DNA from: Symbiodinium natans
Lineage: Eukaryota; Sar; Dinophyceae; Suessiales; Symbiodiniaceae
Direction: 5' to 3'
Assembly: GCA_905221605.1 (NCBI GenBank)
Contig: CAJNDS010002171.1
Location: forward strand, 62,001-126,000
Length of the DNA stretch: 64,000 nucleotides
Shown: positions 53,741 to 63,141 of the stretch, piece after piece
Layout: each line of letters starts with the position of its first letter
Numbering within the stretch: the stretch's first letter is position 1
Notes under the pieces: model-generated
Databases searched by the model: none
Seen by the model: the letters and a program-made list of their open reading frames with translations, nothing else
What the model was told of the DNA's origin: nothing
Made by a program: the position numbers and the translations under genes

Positions 53741-53861
53741 CTAGGCCGACCCAAGAGTAACCTGAATGGAGAAAATAGGGTGTCCTTTTTCGGGTCAAAG
53801 GGGCTTCTAAATGAACCTAAACCCCAAAAGACGGAAACAAAGGCCGTCTCTGGGTCCTATA
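53741..53861. mobile_element. GACCCAGAGTAG-family palindrome, copy 3
   Basis: Left CTAGGCCGACCCAAGAGTAACC, right CTCTGGGTCCTATAG, with the family's aaaatagggtgtcc...aaaggggcttctaaatgaacc core. Confidence 0.65.
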
Positions 53862-53872
53862 GAGGAAAAACC

Positions 53873-54172
53873 CTAAACCCTAAACCCTAAAAACTAAAAA
53901 CCCTAAACCCTAAACCCTAAACCCTAAACCCTAAACCCTAAACCCTAAACCCTAAACCCTAAACCCTAAACCCTAAACCCTAAACTAAACCCTAAACCCT
54001 AAACCCTAAACAGAAAGAAGTATTGCGGGGGCTCCTGAGTTGCAACGTAGAGCAGAAGCGGGTAGCTCTTCTTGGGGCTTGGAGTCTATTGCTTTGGGGT
54101 TTAGGGTTTAGGGTTTAGGGTTTAGGGTTTAGGGTTTAGGGTTTAGGGTTTAGGGTTTAGGGTTTAGGGTTT
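53873..54172. repeat. C-strand array followed by G-strand array
   Basis: (CCCTAAA)n of about 18 units at 53873-54011. Then 85 nt of unique DNA, then (TTTAGGG)10 at 54098-54171, so the two arrays face away from each other around a short unique segment. Confidence 0.9.
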
Positions 54173-54542
54173 CTTGAGATGGCGCTTCCTCCAAAACACC
54201 TCCCAAGCTACACTCACACACCTGCTTGAGTGTTGGGGTTTACATGACGTCTTGTGCATCTAATCTACTACTCTACCCGAAGGGCCTCGGGCTCAGGGTT
54301 GTCTAAGCCAGCAGAATACAAGCCCCTAGTTTAAGGAGGTACTTTGGGGGGCCCAGGTTCCAAAGAGCCCAGTACCTCCTTAATTCAGGAATATGCCTTA
54401 AGTCATATGATGAAGGATCCCTTTACAAAGCAGTGTGTATGCCTGAGGGGTATTGGGCTCTTTGGGTAGTTCAGCTCGCTGGACAGGTGTAAACTGGAAG
54501 GCGGTGGGTTGCCGCGCAAATGCTTTTTTTGTTTTTGCTTTT

Positions 54543-54637
54543 CTACTTTTTGCTTAAGAACCCAAAAAGAAAAATTCTATATTAACCTGAATAAGGAAGA
54601 ATCTCTTCTATTCTTTCGGGGTTCTTAAGCGATTAGT
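54543..54637. mobile_element. GCTTAAGAACCCC-family palindrome, copy 3
   Basis: Left CTACTTTTTGCTTAAGAACCC, right inverse GGGGTTCTTAAGCGATTAG. Confidence 0.6.
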
Positions 54638-54699
54638 TAGTTTTAGAGCTGCAGGAACTCCCCCTGTTGAGGGTGTAGGCCTCTAGACCCAAAAGTCAC

Positions 54700-54875
54700 C
54701 TACTTGGAGGTTCATGGGTCCTTGAAACCCCAATTGTAGGGTTTAGGTTTTAGGGTTTTTATGGGTTTAGGGTTTTCACCTCAAGTATAAGTCTACTTAT
54801 AACCTACTTAGAGGACTTAGGGGGCTTATAAGTACAGTTATAGTTGGGGTAATAAGTACCCTGAACCTCCAAGTA
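54700..54875. mobile_element. CTTGGAGGTTCATGG-family palindrome with TTTAGGG inside
   Basis: Left CTACTTGGAGGTTCATGGGTCCTT, right inverse GTACCCTGAACCTCCAAGTAG. TTTAGGG-type DNA (54735-54776) lies in the left half. The flanks agacccaaaagtcacc and agacccaagagtcaccg are similar, so it sits in or beside a GACCCAGAGTAG element. Confidence 0.7.
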
Positions 54876-55001
54876 GACCCAAGAGTCACCGAGGAATACG
54901 AAAAAAGGGGGGGGGGGGGGGGGGCGTCTTGGTCTAAAGGGGCTTATAAGGGAACCTAAGCTGCAACAAAAGGGACTATAAGAGCCTACTCTGGGTCCTA
55001 G
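54874..55001. mobile_element. GACCCAGAGTAG-family palindrome, copy 4
   Basis: Left TAGACCCAAGAGTCACC, right CTACTCTGGGTCCTAG. A G-run of 18-19 is in the left arm. A truncated further copy is at 55469-55525. Confidence 0.65.
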
Positions 55002-55760
55002 GGTTCAGGGATGAAGGGTTCAGCTCAGAATGTTTGGGGTTTAGGGTTCAGGGTTTAGGGTTTAGGGGCCTTCAACCCACCTCCCCCCTCCCCCCCCCCG
55101 CAATCGATGCTAAGGCGTGCCATCGAGGTGAAGGCAACGGGAGAGAGCGATGCTTGCACGCCCATGGATTGGTAGACTCCTGCTGGGAGCTTCCCCAAAA
55201 CTTACACCCTAAACCCTACCTTCAGAACAAAGACCTGCCGTTTTGTAGGTTGCCCAAGAATCCTAGAAAAGGTTTTATCACAAGAACCTACAAGAAGTAG
55301 TTCTGGGATTCTGAAGGTAGACCCTAAAAACCCTGTAGGAACTCAGAGCCTAGGTCTTCTGAGAGGGTACCAGCACGAGTTCACGGACGTGTTTTCTGTT
55401 GGAACTGATCTCTGAACCCTTCAACCTCCCTAAGGCAAAACACCCTGAACTCTACCTGAATGCTCTAGACGCAAGAGCAACCTAGGAAAAACAAGGGTGC
55501 CCCTTTTGGTTTAAAGGGGCAAACCCTTGAAACCCTTGCAGGATTCGTGGGGTCCCGAAGAAAACATGAACCTTTCCAGGGAAACCAGACGCTCTCGAGC
55601 TGCTGCTTGCAAGGGTATCCCTAAACCCTAAACCCTAAAAACCCAAAACCCAAAACCCAAAACCCTAAACCCTAAACCCCAACCCTAAACCCTAAACCCT
55701 AAACCCCAAACCCTAAACCCTAAACCCTAAACCCTAAACCCTAAACCCTAAACCCTAAAC
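55002..55760. other. Unresolved DNA and a long mixed array
   Basis: 55034-55300 is an 88-codon + ORF beginning in telomeric repeats, unrecognised. 55230-55320 has short inverted arms (ctaccttcagaa/ttctgaaggtag). 55620-55764 is a CCCTAAA/CCCAAAA/CCCCAAA array ending at the next candidate exon. Confidence 0.5.
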
Positions 55761-55854
55761 CCTCGGGCTCCTCCTTGCGTCGCCAGCGGAGAGCCGGGGT
55801 CCGGAAGGAAGTGGGCAGGCGTCTGCACGAAGAACTTGAAGGGTCCGTTCATGG
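55761..55854 (-). CDS. Candidate exon, 30 codons, strongly protein-like
   Basis: Minus strand: pyrimidine tract and acceptor gctcttctttgccag, two bases, MNGPFKFFVQTPAHFLPDPG then SPLATQGGAR, two bases, donor GTTTAG entering a telomeric array on one side; the other side is also flanked by a TTTAGGG array (55873-55925). Phase 2 to 2. Third positions mostly G/C. The family is not recognised. Confidence 0.55.
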
Positions 55855-56379
55855 CTGGCAAAGAAGAGCGGCGGTTTAGGGTTTAGGGTTTAGGGTTTAG
55901 GGTTTAGGGTTTAGGGTTTAGGGTTTGGGGTTTGGGGTTTGGGGTTTGGGGTTTAGGCTTTAGGGTTTAAGGTTTAAGGTTTGGGGTTTGGGGTTTAGGG
56001 TGTTCAGGGCTTAGGGTTTATGGTTCCTTTTTAAAGGGCGCCGTACTTTTTACAGGATCCAAAAGGGGGACCCTGATGTCGATAACCACCCTGCGATTGT
56101 TGATTAGGGCTATATATAGGGATGTAGGGTGTTAGGGATTTAGGGCCTAAAGGGTTTGCAGAGGGGCGAGGGTCCAGGATTTTTGTAAGTCGACAATCTG
56201 AACCAAAATCCTGCCTTGCAACCCCCAAAACTCCACAATAACGCCAGGGTCGACCCCTAAACCCTAAACCCTAAACCCTAAACCCTGAACCCTAAACCCT
56301 AAACACTAAACCCACTCCTTAAGGTTTAGGGTTTAGGGTTAGGGTTTAGGGCTTAGGGTGTACGGTGACGCTGTTTAAA
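55855..56379. repeat. Telomere-type variant array and flank
   Basis: (TTTAGGG)8 then TTTGGGG variants at 55873-56005, CCCTAAA at 56253-56300, TTTAGGG at 56324-56352. 56030-56110 has a short gggcgccgt/aaagggggaccc palindromic patch. No gene. Confidence 0.6.
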
Positions 56380-56440
56380 CATGCGATTTGTAAAAAATAG
56401 TTTATACCATTTCCGTTGGGTTTCGAGCGGGCCGCCAAGC

Positions 56441-56705
56441 CCACCCCTCCACCCCTTCCACCCCACACCACCCCTCCCCTCCACCCCTCCCCCTCCACCC
56501 CTCCACCCCTCCACCCCTCCACCCCTCCACCCCTCCACCCCTCCACCCCTCCACCCCTCCACCCCTCCACCCCTCCACCCCCCACCCCTCCACCCCTCCA
56601 CCCCTCCACCCTCCACCCCTCCACCCCCTCACCCCTCCACCCCTCCACCCTCCACCCCTCCACACCCCTCCTCCACCCTTCCACCCCTCCACCCCTCCAC
56701 CCCCC
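56441..56705. repeat. CCACCCCTC 9-bp minisatellite
   Basis: Nearly 30 units, some shortened. The long P-S-T and G-W-R ORFs on both strands are products of the repeat. Confidence 0.95.
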
Positions 56706-57057
56706 GGATTGGGTTCAGGTTTGGAACCCCATGACGGCGAGAGCTTTGGGGTTTTGGGGGTTTAGGACGCAGTTTAGGGGTTAAGGACCTAAAAAGCATG
56801 CAGAGATTTAGGGGTTTGGGCTTGGGGGTTTAGGGTTGAAAAAACCACAGCCCGAAGTGCCCCGAATAAGGTTATAGGATCTAAACTTTCATAACACGAA
56901 CCGCCTCTCAACTCGAAACCACCCTTCACCCTGAACTCTATCTCGAAACCCCCGAACCCCCTAAAGCCTGCAGGTACGTCACTGTGAACCGGACCCTAAA
57001 ACCCAGTCCGTGTCCGAACGATGCCATTGCACCATTCCACCACTCATGTGGCGGACC

Positions 57058-57438
57058 CTACTCAGCAGATAGATTTCGGGCCCCGGCGGCCACGGTCTGG
57101 AGCACAGCGTTCGCAAAGTCAGTCTCAGGCAGAGAGCAAGGCAAGCCGGCACGGGTGCGTGACAAGACCAGGGCCAGGGTCAAAATAACGCGCAGTCCGC
57201 ATGACCAACCATCACGCTGAAGAGGCACAGCGGCTTGCGTGAGGGAATAATCCCAACCCAGGGATTCGAGAAACGCCACTGCCATGTCCCGCAAGGTTGT
57301 CTCTCTCAGACCGTCGTACAGCACTGCCGACAACTGACGGCGATCCACCACCAGCAAAGCCTGGTGATGATCTGAGTGAAGGACGCCGGCAACAAGGGGA
57401 GTCGGAGGCATTGGGTGAAGTTGCACAGGACCGAGGCG
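57058..57438 (-). CDS. C48 (Ulp1/SENP-like) cysteine protease, C-terminal fragment
   Basis: Minus strand, about 126 codons from a TAG near 57441 to a stop at 57058, with no ATG at the front; an internal Met lies in QLHPMPPTP. It reads VLHSDHHQALLVVDRRQLSA, then VLYDGL, then AAVPLQRDGWSCGLRVILTL. These match the catalytic layout of the C48 family: His in H-x-x-L-x-VVD, Asp in YDGL, Gln and Cys in Q-x-DGWSCG. Family members cleave SUMO or ubiquitin-like modifiers and are also encoded by some eukaryotic transposons. All four catalytic residues are kept, but the N-terminal half of the domain is missing, or lies in an upstream exon or shifted frame (57443-57600 is open in two other frames). GC-rich minisatellites flank it, suggesting a transposon-borne relic. 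Confidence 0.65.
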   Translation of the reverse strand, partial: RLGPVQLHPMPPTPLVAGVLHSDHHQALLVVDRRQLSAVLYDGLRETTLRDMAVAFLESLGWDYSLTQAAVPLQRDGWSCGLRVILTLALVLSRTRAGLPCSLPETDFANAVLQTVAAGARNLSAE

Positions 57439-57594
57439 CTATTCACACTCGAGTCATCCCGAAAAGGACCTGCCCAAGGTTTGTCTGGCGCCCCATTGCA
57501 AGGGCGAGCACAGGCTCGTACGGCCCAAGCCTCCAAGTCCTGGCAACATTCTGAAGACAATGTGCGAGGAAGTCTTTCCTGCAGGGGCTTGTAG

Positions 57595-57690
57595 AGGAGG
57601 GGTGGCGAGGTGGAGGGGTGCAGGGGCGGAGGGGTGGAGGGGCGGAGGGGTGGAGGTTGGAGGGGTGGAGGGGTGGAGGGCTGGAGGGGT
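57595..57690. repeat. GGGGTGGAG minisatellite (inverse of 56441 array)
   Basis: About 10 units, the reverse complement of the 56441-56705 unit, on the other side of the C48 fragment. Confidence 0.9.
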
Positions 57691-57775
57691 GTAGGCAACT
57701 GTCTTTTAAATACACGATTTCAACAGCACGTTTATACTACCTCCGTGGCTCCGGGGGGCCTGGCCGCCCTCCACT

Positions 57776-59635
57776 GATTTAAAAAAACACATCGTAGGGT
57801 TAGGGATTAACCCCCCCGCCCCCGCATGTGCGAAATCACCCAGAAACCCTAAACCCTAAACCCTAAACCCTAAACCCTAAACCCTAAAACCCTAAACCCT
57901 AAACCCAAACCCTAAACCCGTTGCTTAGAGAAGAAGCACGTTGCTCTGTTGAGGTCTCTGGGACCGCCTTGTCTAAAACACCCCCTAAGTCACAATGGGA
58001 TCCATCCCGAAGCTACGCCCTAAACCCTCAACTTATAGGGTCCGTAAGGGAGGCTTAGGGTTTAGGGTTTAGGGTCTAGGGTTTGGGGTTTAGGGTTTAG
58101 GGTTTCGGGTTTAGGGTTGAGGGTTGGGGCTCTTGGGGGGGTGCTAGTAGGTACCCAGGGAACCTTCAGGAAGCTTGGGGAGCCCTAGAGAGTGGTGGGG
58201 TCTAGAATCCACTCTAAACCCTGGGAGCCCTGCCGAACCTTATCCAGCCATAGACCCTAAACCCTAAACCCTAAACCCTAAACCCTAAACCCTAAACCCT
58301 AAACCCTAAGGGGTATAGGAGCGACCCCCTAGAAGGGACCCTTAGTCTTAATTCCCCTACCGTATATATAGTCCCTCTATACCTAAGTAGCCCCTAAGTA
58401 TCCCTTATGTAGTCCTTATAGAACCCCTATATATACCTTAATTATATTGTTCCTAGCCCCTAAATAAACCTAAACCCTAAACCCTAAACACTAAACCCTG
58501 AACCCTAAACCCTAGAGGCCTTGTGGGACAGCGGGATAGAAGGCATGGGAATTGGTGCCATAGCTGATCCTGCGAGGCACCTTGGGCTCGAGAGGGTGTT
58601 GGGCTTAGGAACCTTGAAAACCATTTAGGGTTTAGGGTTTAGGGTTTAGGGTTTCGGGTTTCGGGTATAGGGTTTGTTACCCTGTGCTACCCTTAACCCT
58701 GTAGAGGTATATGGGCCTTTCACATTTTTTTTGGGGTTCATGTAGTCCTCAAGGAACAAGGAAGCGGGATGGGAAGCCGGCGCACTCCGTGACAGCAAAG
58801 ACTCGGCAAATGGAGCTTAGGGAGCAGGGTTTAGGGTTTCGGGCTTATAGGTCTAGGATGTCTGGAGTGGAAGGGGCCCACCCATACGTTGCAGCTCTTC
58901 TTTGCAATCGCTCCGGCATGATTTGGAGGGCGGGCCACCTAATGTCCTCGACCCTGACTCTGACATTCGCCCCTAAGCCCCTAAGCCCCAAACCCTAAAC
59001 CCTAAACCGTAGACCCTAAACCCTAAACTCTAAACCCTCAATCTCGGTGCCTGAAGCTCCAGCCAACGAAAGCCTCACACCCATAGCTGCCCAAACCCTA
59101 CAGTAAAGCCCCCAAAAGTTGGAACATCATTATCCTCACGCCCCGAGACGCCTACTGAAGGGAAGCCAAGCACGAATCATCCCTAAACCATGTTCCCACT
59201 TTCTGGAGTTTACTGGAAGCCCCAAACCCTTACGTGAAGTATGGTGCTTATTGCGAGTGCTGCGGACTCGAGGTCGTGAATCATATGAAGGTATCCCAAA
59301 AGGACACCAGTTATCTTCACTCACCAATCTTTACAAGGAACCCTAGATACACTCACCCACTCACCCATTTAAGAGGCACAAACCCGGGTAAGTGTTACTG
59401 TCAGGTCCGTGTACCTTGGGGACTACATGAACCCTACAAGGGTTTATGGTCCACATGCCTTGATAGGGATTACAGTAGTACAGGGAATATGACCCCAATT
59501 ACAATTTTCATTTGGTCCCCAAGGTATTGCCCCCAAACCCCAAACCCTAAACCCTAAACCCGAAACCCTAAAACCTAAACCCGAAACCTAAACCCCAAAC
59601 CCTAAACCCTAAACCCCAAACCCTAAACCCTCAAC
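57776..59635. repeat. Telomeric arrays, decamer-repeat relic, partial palindromes
   Basis: (CCCTAAA)n at 57845-57920 and 58255-58308, TTTAGGG at 58050-58115 and 58625-58655. 58150-58190 resembles the 42.46-kb GGGAACCTTA repeat. 59290-59395 carries cactcaccaat arms shared with 52505-52585. 59405-59525 has ccttggggactacatgaaccc...tttggtccccaagg inverted ends (another palindromic family; cf. 30190-30237). Confidence 0.55.
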
Positions 59636-59673
59636 CCTGGCGCCTGCTGCTGCACGAAGGAGCTGAGCTGGCC
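59636..59673 (-). CDS. Candidate exon, 12 codons
   Basis: Minus strand acceptor cgatgctcag, peptide GQLSSFVQQQAP, two bases, donor GTTGAG running into CCCTAAA-type DNA. Phase 0 to 2. Confidence 0.4.
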
Positions 59674-60103
59674 CTGAGCATCGATCAAGGACCTTGCTGG
59701 GCTTGCTGGGCTCAGGGGTTCAGGGCTTCAGGGCTTGAGCTTGAGGGTTTAAACCCTAAATCCTAAACCCTAAACCCTAAACACCCTGAATAACCTAGTA
59801 GGGTTTAGGGTTTAGGGTTTAGGGCTTAGGGCTTAGGGCTTAGGGCTTAGGGCTTGAGGCCGAGGGTTTAGGGGCCTGCCTACACCCCCTAAACCCCCTA
59901 AGCCCCCCTAAGCCCCCCCACCCCTAAACCCCCTACACCCCCTAAACCCCAAACCCTTGAACCCGAAAACCAGCAACGAAGCCCGAAACCTTAAATCCGA
60001 AACCCTCTGGGAACTTTTCCTAGTGAGGAGGTTTAGGGTTTCTCGTTGAAACTACTTTAGGGCCATGTCGGCCCCAAAATGAGTAGTCGCGGGACTCAGC
60101 CAC
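59674..60103. repeat. Telomere-like repeats
   Basis: Mixed CCCTAAA (59755-59790), TTTAGGG/CTTAGGG (59798-59875) and CCCCCTAAA (59880-59950) variants. Nothing gene-like. Confidence 0.6.
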
Positions 60104-60183
60104 CCATCTGGAAACGAAGATCAGCCGCCGCAGCCTCCACCCACGCTGCTCCTGGGCGACTGTTTGCATCCTCCGCCCCCAAT
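60104..60183 (-). CDS. Candidate exon, 26 codons
   Basis: Minus strand: pyrimidine tract tctccgacggcgtcttcttccgcag acceptor (within 20-base pieces clearly consensus), two bases, then WGRRMQTVAQEQRGWRLRRL..., donor GTGGCT, phase 2 to 0. An alternative phase-0 reading (IGGGGCKQSPRSS, donor GTGGGT) would fit the exon above better. Confidence 0.4.
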
Positions 60184-60241
60184 CTGCGGAAGAAGACGCC
60201 GTCGGAGAACCCTAAACCCTAAACCCTAAAGGGGCACTAAC

Positions 60242-60335
60242 TCCGGCATCAACCCCGGAGCTGGGTGACCCACGAGTCAGAACCACCCACAAGATGCTGC
60301 CAAAGCTGAACACATCAGCCGAGGCCGTGTGGGGG
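60242..60335 (-). CDS. Protein-kinase-like exon (subdomain IX region)
   Basis: Minus strand reads TASADVFSFGSILWVVLTRG then SPSSGVDAG, donor GTTAGT. The pattern S-x-DV-x-S-x-G-x-x-LW-x-x-LT matches kinase subdomain IX, where the Asp stabilises the catalytic loop. A telomeric array (60338-60379) abuts the 5' side without an obvious AG acceptor before the motif. The only good acceptor (gatgtgttcag) lies inside it and would keep just FGSILWVVLT..., joined in phase to the exon at 60645. Either the motif is a chance match or the array has invaded the exon edge. The rest of a kinase domain is not visible. Confidence 0.45.
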
Positions 60336-60337
60336 AG

Positions 60338-60379
60338 GGTTTAGGGTTTAGGGTTTAGGGTTTAGGGTTTAGGGTTTAG
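60338..60379. repeat. (TTTAGGG)6 array beside the kinase-like exon
   Basis: Six perfect heptamers starting within a few bases of the coding-like sequence. Confidence 0.9.
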
Positions 60380-60644
60380 GGACTTCTGAGCACTTCGGTT
60401 ACTTTCGTAGCTCCTTGGAGATTTCCCATTTGTGCGGTTGGTGGCTTGGGGAATCTGCGGGTTCCTACACTGCGAACCCTCCACCCTCGACCTATAAACT
60501 GCGAACCCTGAAGTGAAGCCTAAACTGCGCTCAACCCTAAACTGAGAACCCGCAACCCTCAACCCTACACTGTGAACCCTCAGCCCTAAACCCTAAGCCC
60601 TAAGCCCTAAACCCTAAACCCTAAACCCTAAACCCTAAACCCAC

Positions 60645-60688
60645 CTTGGCGGCGCTAGCTCCATGGCAGAGGACTGGACCTCGACGTC
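60645..60688 (-). CDS. Candidate exon, 14 codons
   Basis: Minus strand acceptor ggggttgag, peptide DVEVQSSAMELAPP, two bases, donor GTGGGT. Phase 0 to 2. The intron below holds telomeric units (60588-60640). Confidence 0.45.
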
Positions 60689-60844
60689 CTCAACCCCTCC
60701 CTGAAGCCCTAAAACCTTAAGCAAACCTTTAGCAGCTTAAGTCCTGAACCCTAAGCCCTACACCTTCCGAACCCGAAGTACAGCTCGTAGCCTAACCCCT
60801 AAACCCTGAAAGCTGACCTTCGAGATGCGCAATGTGTGGCTCAC

Positions 60845-60886
60845 GTGGAGTGTTGGAGCTGTCGGGTGGAAGCTTTCTTCGACCTT
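60845..60886 (-). CDS. Candidate exon, 14 codons, phase 0-0
   Basis: Minus strand acceptor gatgcagcctag, peptide KVEESFHPTAPTLH, donor GTGAGC (consensus). In phase with the exon at 60645. Confidence 0.5.
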
Positions 60887-61149
60887 CTAGGCTGCATCTC
60901 CAACGGTCTGTGGTTTAGAGCCCTAAACCCTAAACCCTAAACTCACTGCGACCTGCCATTCCTCAACTCCATGCCTGCAACATGAAACCCTAAGCCCAAG
61001 CATGGCGTGTAAGTCTCTGAATTGGGACGATGGCTGCAGATCTTCGGGTTTAGGGTTTAGGGTCTAGGGTTTAGGGTTTAGGGTTTGGGGTTTAGGGTTT
61101 AGGGCTTAGGGTTTAGGGCTTGCTTAGGGTTTTGGAACTTACTCCATTG

Positions 61150-61262
61150 CTTGGTAGCCCAGTAACCACATCATAATAAGGCGTACCCTTTTCTTTAGTT
61201 GGTTGGTGTCTAAGGGAACCCAGAACCAATTAAAGGGCAAGAGGTACCACTGGGCTACCAAG
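61150..61262. mobile_element. TAGCCCAGT-family palindrome, copy 5
   Basis: Left CTTGGTAGCCCAGTAACCAC, right inverse GGTACCACTGGGCTACCAAG, nearly perfect over the outer 17 bases. Confidence 0.8.
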
Positions 61263-61491
61263 ATTACAACGGGAATGTTCGATCTTGCTTTATACGTAAG
61301 GAGGGGATGATGAAGGGGACTATGCGGGTAGGTGTCTGAGGCGGAGCATAATCACGTGCAGGAATGTATACTCAGCGATGAAACCATAGACCGGAGAACC
61401 CTAACCCTAAACCCTAAACCCTGAACCCTAAACCCTAAACACATAGGAAAGAACCACCTAGAAGAGACCATGAGCCCTCTGCGTTTGAGGA

Positions 61492-61634
61492 CTACTTGGA
61501 GGTTCATGGTAGTTATTAACCAATGATAACTGTACTTATAGCTGTACTTATAACCATGTTGGGGCACTTAAGGAGCTTATAAGTAGGCTTATAAGTACAG
61601 TTGTACTTGGCTAGTAAGTACCATGAACCTCAAG
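61492..61634. mobile_element. CTTGGAGGTTCATGG-family palindrome, copy
   Basis: Left CTACTTGGAGGTTCATGGTAG, right inverse TAAGTACCATGAACCTCAAG, with inner arms tataagtaggcttataagtac and the family centre ttggggcacttaaggagct. Confidence 0.75.
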
Positions 61635-62392
61635 CACCTCGTGGACCGAGAGTCCTAGGGCCTCTGTTACATGATATCGCCTACAAGAAATCGCTTAGGG
61701 TTTAGGGTTTGGGGTTTAGGGTTTAGGGTTTGGGGTTTAGGGTTTAGGGCACGAAGTGGGCCTTAAATAAAAGTCTGATCAACCCCACAACATGCCAGCC
61801 ACGATGTCTGGGCTACCGCAATAAATCCTGGCACTAGCTGCGAAGTAGAAAATAGAAGGCCATGTGCTCAGGAGATGCTTCTTAGGAACAGGTAAGACGG
61901 GCGATGTCCAAAGAACACAATTGAATTTCCAAGTTGGCGTCCACAGAACACAATTCAATTTCCAAACCTCCAATCCTACAGCCTTTAGACCCGAAACCCG
62001 AGAGCCACGGACACTGGCAAGCGAGGTGCAGCAAGCCTAAACCCTAAACCCTAAACCCTACACCCTAAATCCGACACCCTAAATCCGACACCCTAAACCC
62101 TAAACCCTAAACCCTGCTTAATCCCTCTTGGTCCCAGATAGGGGATTCTGACGGTCTAGTGTCTGTAGGGCTCCTGTAGTACGGGCCCCAAACATGCGCC
62201 CGTAATTTGGGGTCCTCATATACTACATGTGAGGGTTTAGGGAGTATACGTGCAAATAAGTAAAGCAAAAGAAGAATCTTTATAAACCTTAAAGGGTGGC
62301 GGGTTTAAGGATTGGGGGTTCAGGGGCTTAGACGTAGGGTTGCAAACCTCTATTTGTTGCGGGTCTTTGTTGGCAGCGACATGCCACTCCTG

Positions 62393-62490
62393 CTTGGAGG
62401 TTCAGGGTACCAATGACTTATAACTGCACTTGCAAGCCCCCGAAGTCTTCTGAGTAGGTTGGGGTTCTAAGTACCCATGAACCTCCAATT
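62393..62490. mobile_element. CTTGGAGGTTCATGG-family palindrome, copy
   Basis: Left CTTGGAGGTTCAGGGTACCAATGACTTATAAC, right inverse TAAGTACCCATGAACCTCCAA. Confidence 0.7.
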
Positions 62491-63006
62491 AGTGCTCCAT
62501 AGCAAGCCTTTGTCAGAAGCATTTACATACACTGCCACCTCATGGTGGAGACACATGGCTAACAGGACAAGGCCTGTAGCAAGCGGTCATCTTCCCGCTG
62601 TCCGGCCGCGTTTTGCCAGCCTCGAGCAAGAAACGACGTAATGAAACAAAGGCACGCTGTCACCTCATGGGTGAAGCGTGCCGCGGTTGCTCAGGACGTT
62701 GACGGGCACAGCCAGGTAGACTTTGCCATTCCTTGTGATCTCAGTGATCCCAAAAAGGGTTTTGGGTTTAGGGTTTAGGGTTTAGGGTTTAGGGGCCATC
62801 CACTCTCAAATTTGGGGGTGCTGAGGGTGCCAAGGGTTCTGCAAATCGGTGTACTACGGCATGCAAGCCCCCCAAACCCTAAACCCTAAACCCTAAACCC
62901 TCGACCCTTGTCCCTTATCCCGTCTCTGGACGATATGGGCCTTGGCTGAACCCTAAACCCTAAACCCTAAACCCCAACCCTAAACCCCAAACCCTATACC
63001 CTAAAC

Positions 63007-63141
63007 CCTCATCTGCACCATTTCGTCCCAAAGGTTCTCATCGGGCTCTGGAAAGCGACCGGCCCGGATGTTGCACTGCACCGAGGGGACGATGAGCTTA
63101 GGCACCGCCAGCTGGGCATCCCGGCTGTCGCGCATGCTCAC
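63007..63141 (-). CDS. Candidate exon, 45 codons, phase 0-0
   Basis: Minus strand acceptor tggaattcag, peptide beginning VSMRDSRDAQLAVPKLIVPS, continuing VQCNIRAGRFPEPDENLWDE and MVQMR, donor GTTTAG entering a CCCTAAA array (62945-63006). The longest exon candidate in the window and the most convincing by composition. Third positions are overwhelmingly G/C. The protein family is not recognised. Confidence 0.6.

Larger units (their letters stand above)
56385..57775. other. Locus with 60-bp direct repeats, inverted minisatellites and a C48 fragment
   Basis: A segment at 56385-56440 (gcgattt...gtttataccatttccgt...ggccgcc) recurs in diverged form and the same orientation at 57702-57765. Just inside the left copy lies (CCACCCCTC)n (56441-56705). 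Just inside the right copy lies its inverse (GGGGTGGAG)n (57595-57690). The protease fragment lies between. It may be a decayed mobile element (inference). Confidence 0.5.
60887..63006. repeat. Telomeric arrays and palindromic elements
   Basis: TTTAGGG arrays at 61048-61125 and 61697-61750, CCCTAAA at 61400-61440, 62037-62115 and 62875-62905, four TTTAGGG at 62764-62795. Elements at 61150, 61492 and 62393 are listed separately. 61770-61980 and 62500-62750 are repeat-free with no recognisable coding sequence. Confidence 0.55.

Noticed and set aside
56346-56784. Pro/Ser/Thr and Gly/Trp/Arg ORFs
   Set aside because: Artefacts of the CCACCCCTC minisatellite.
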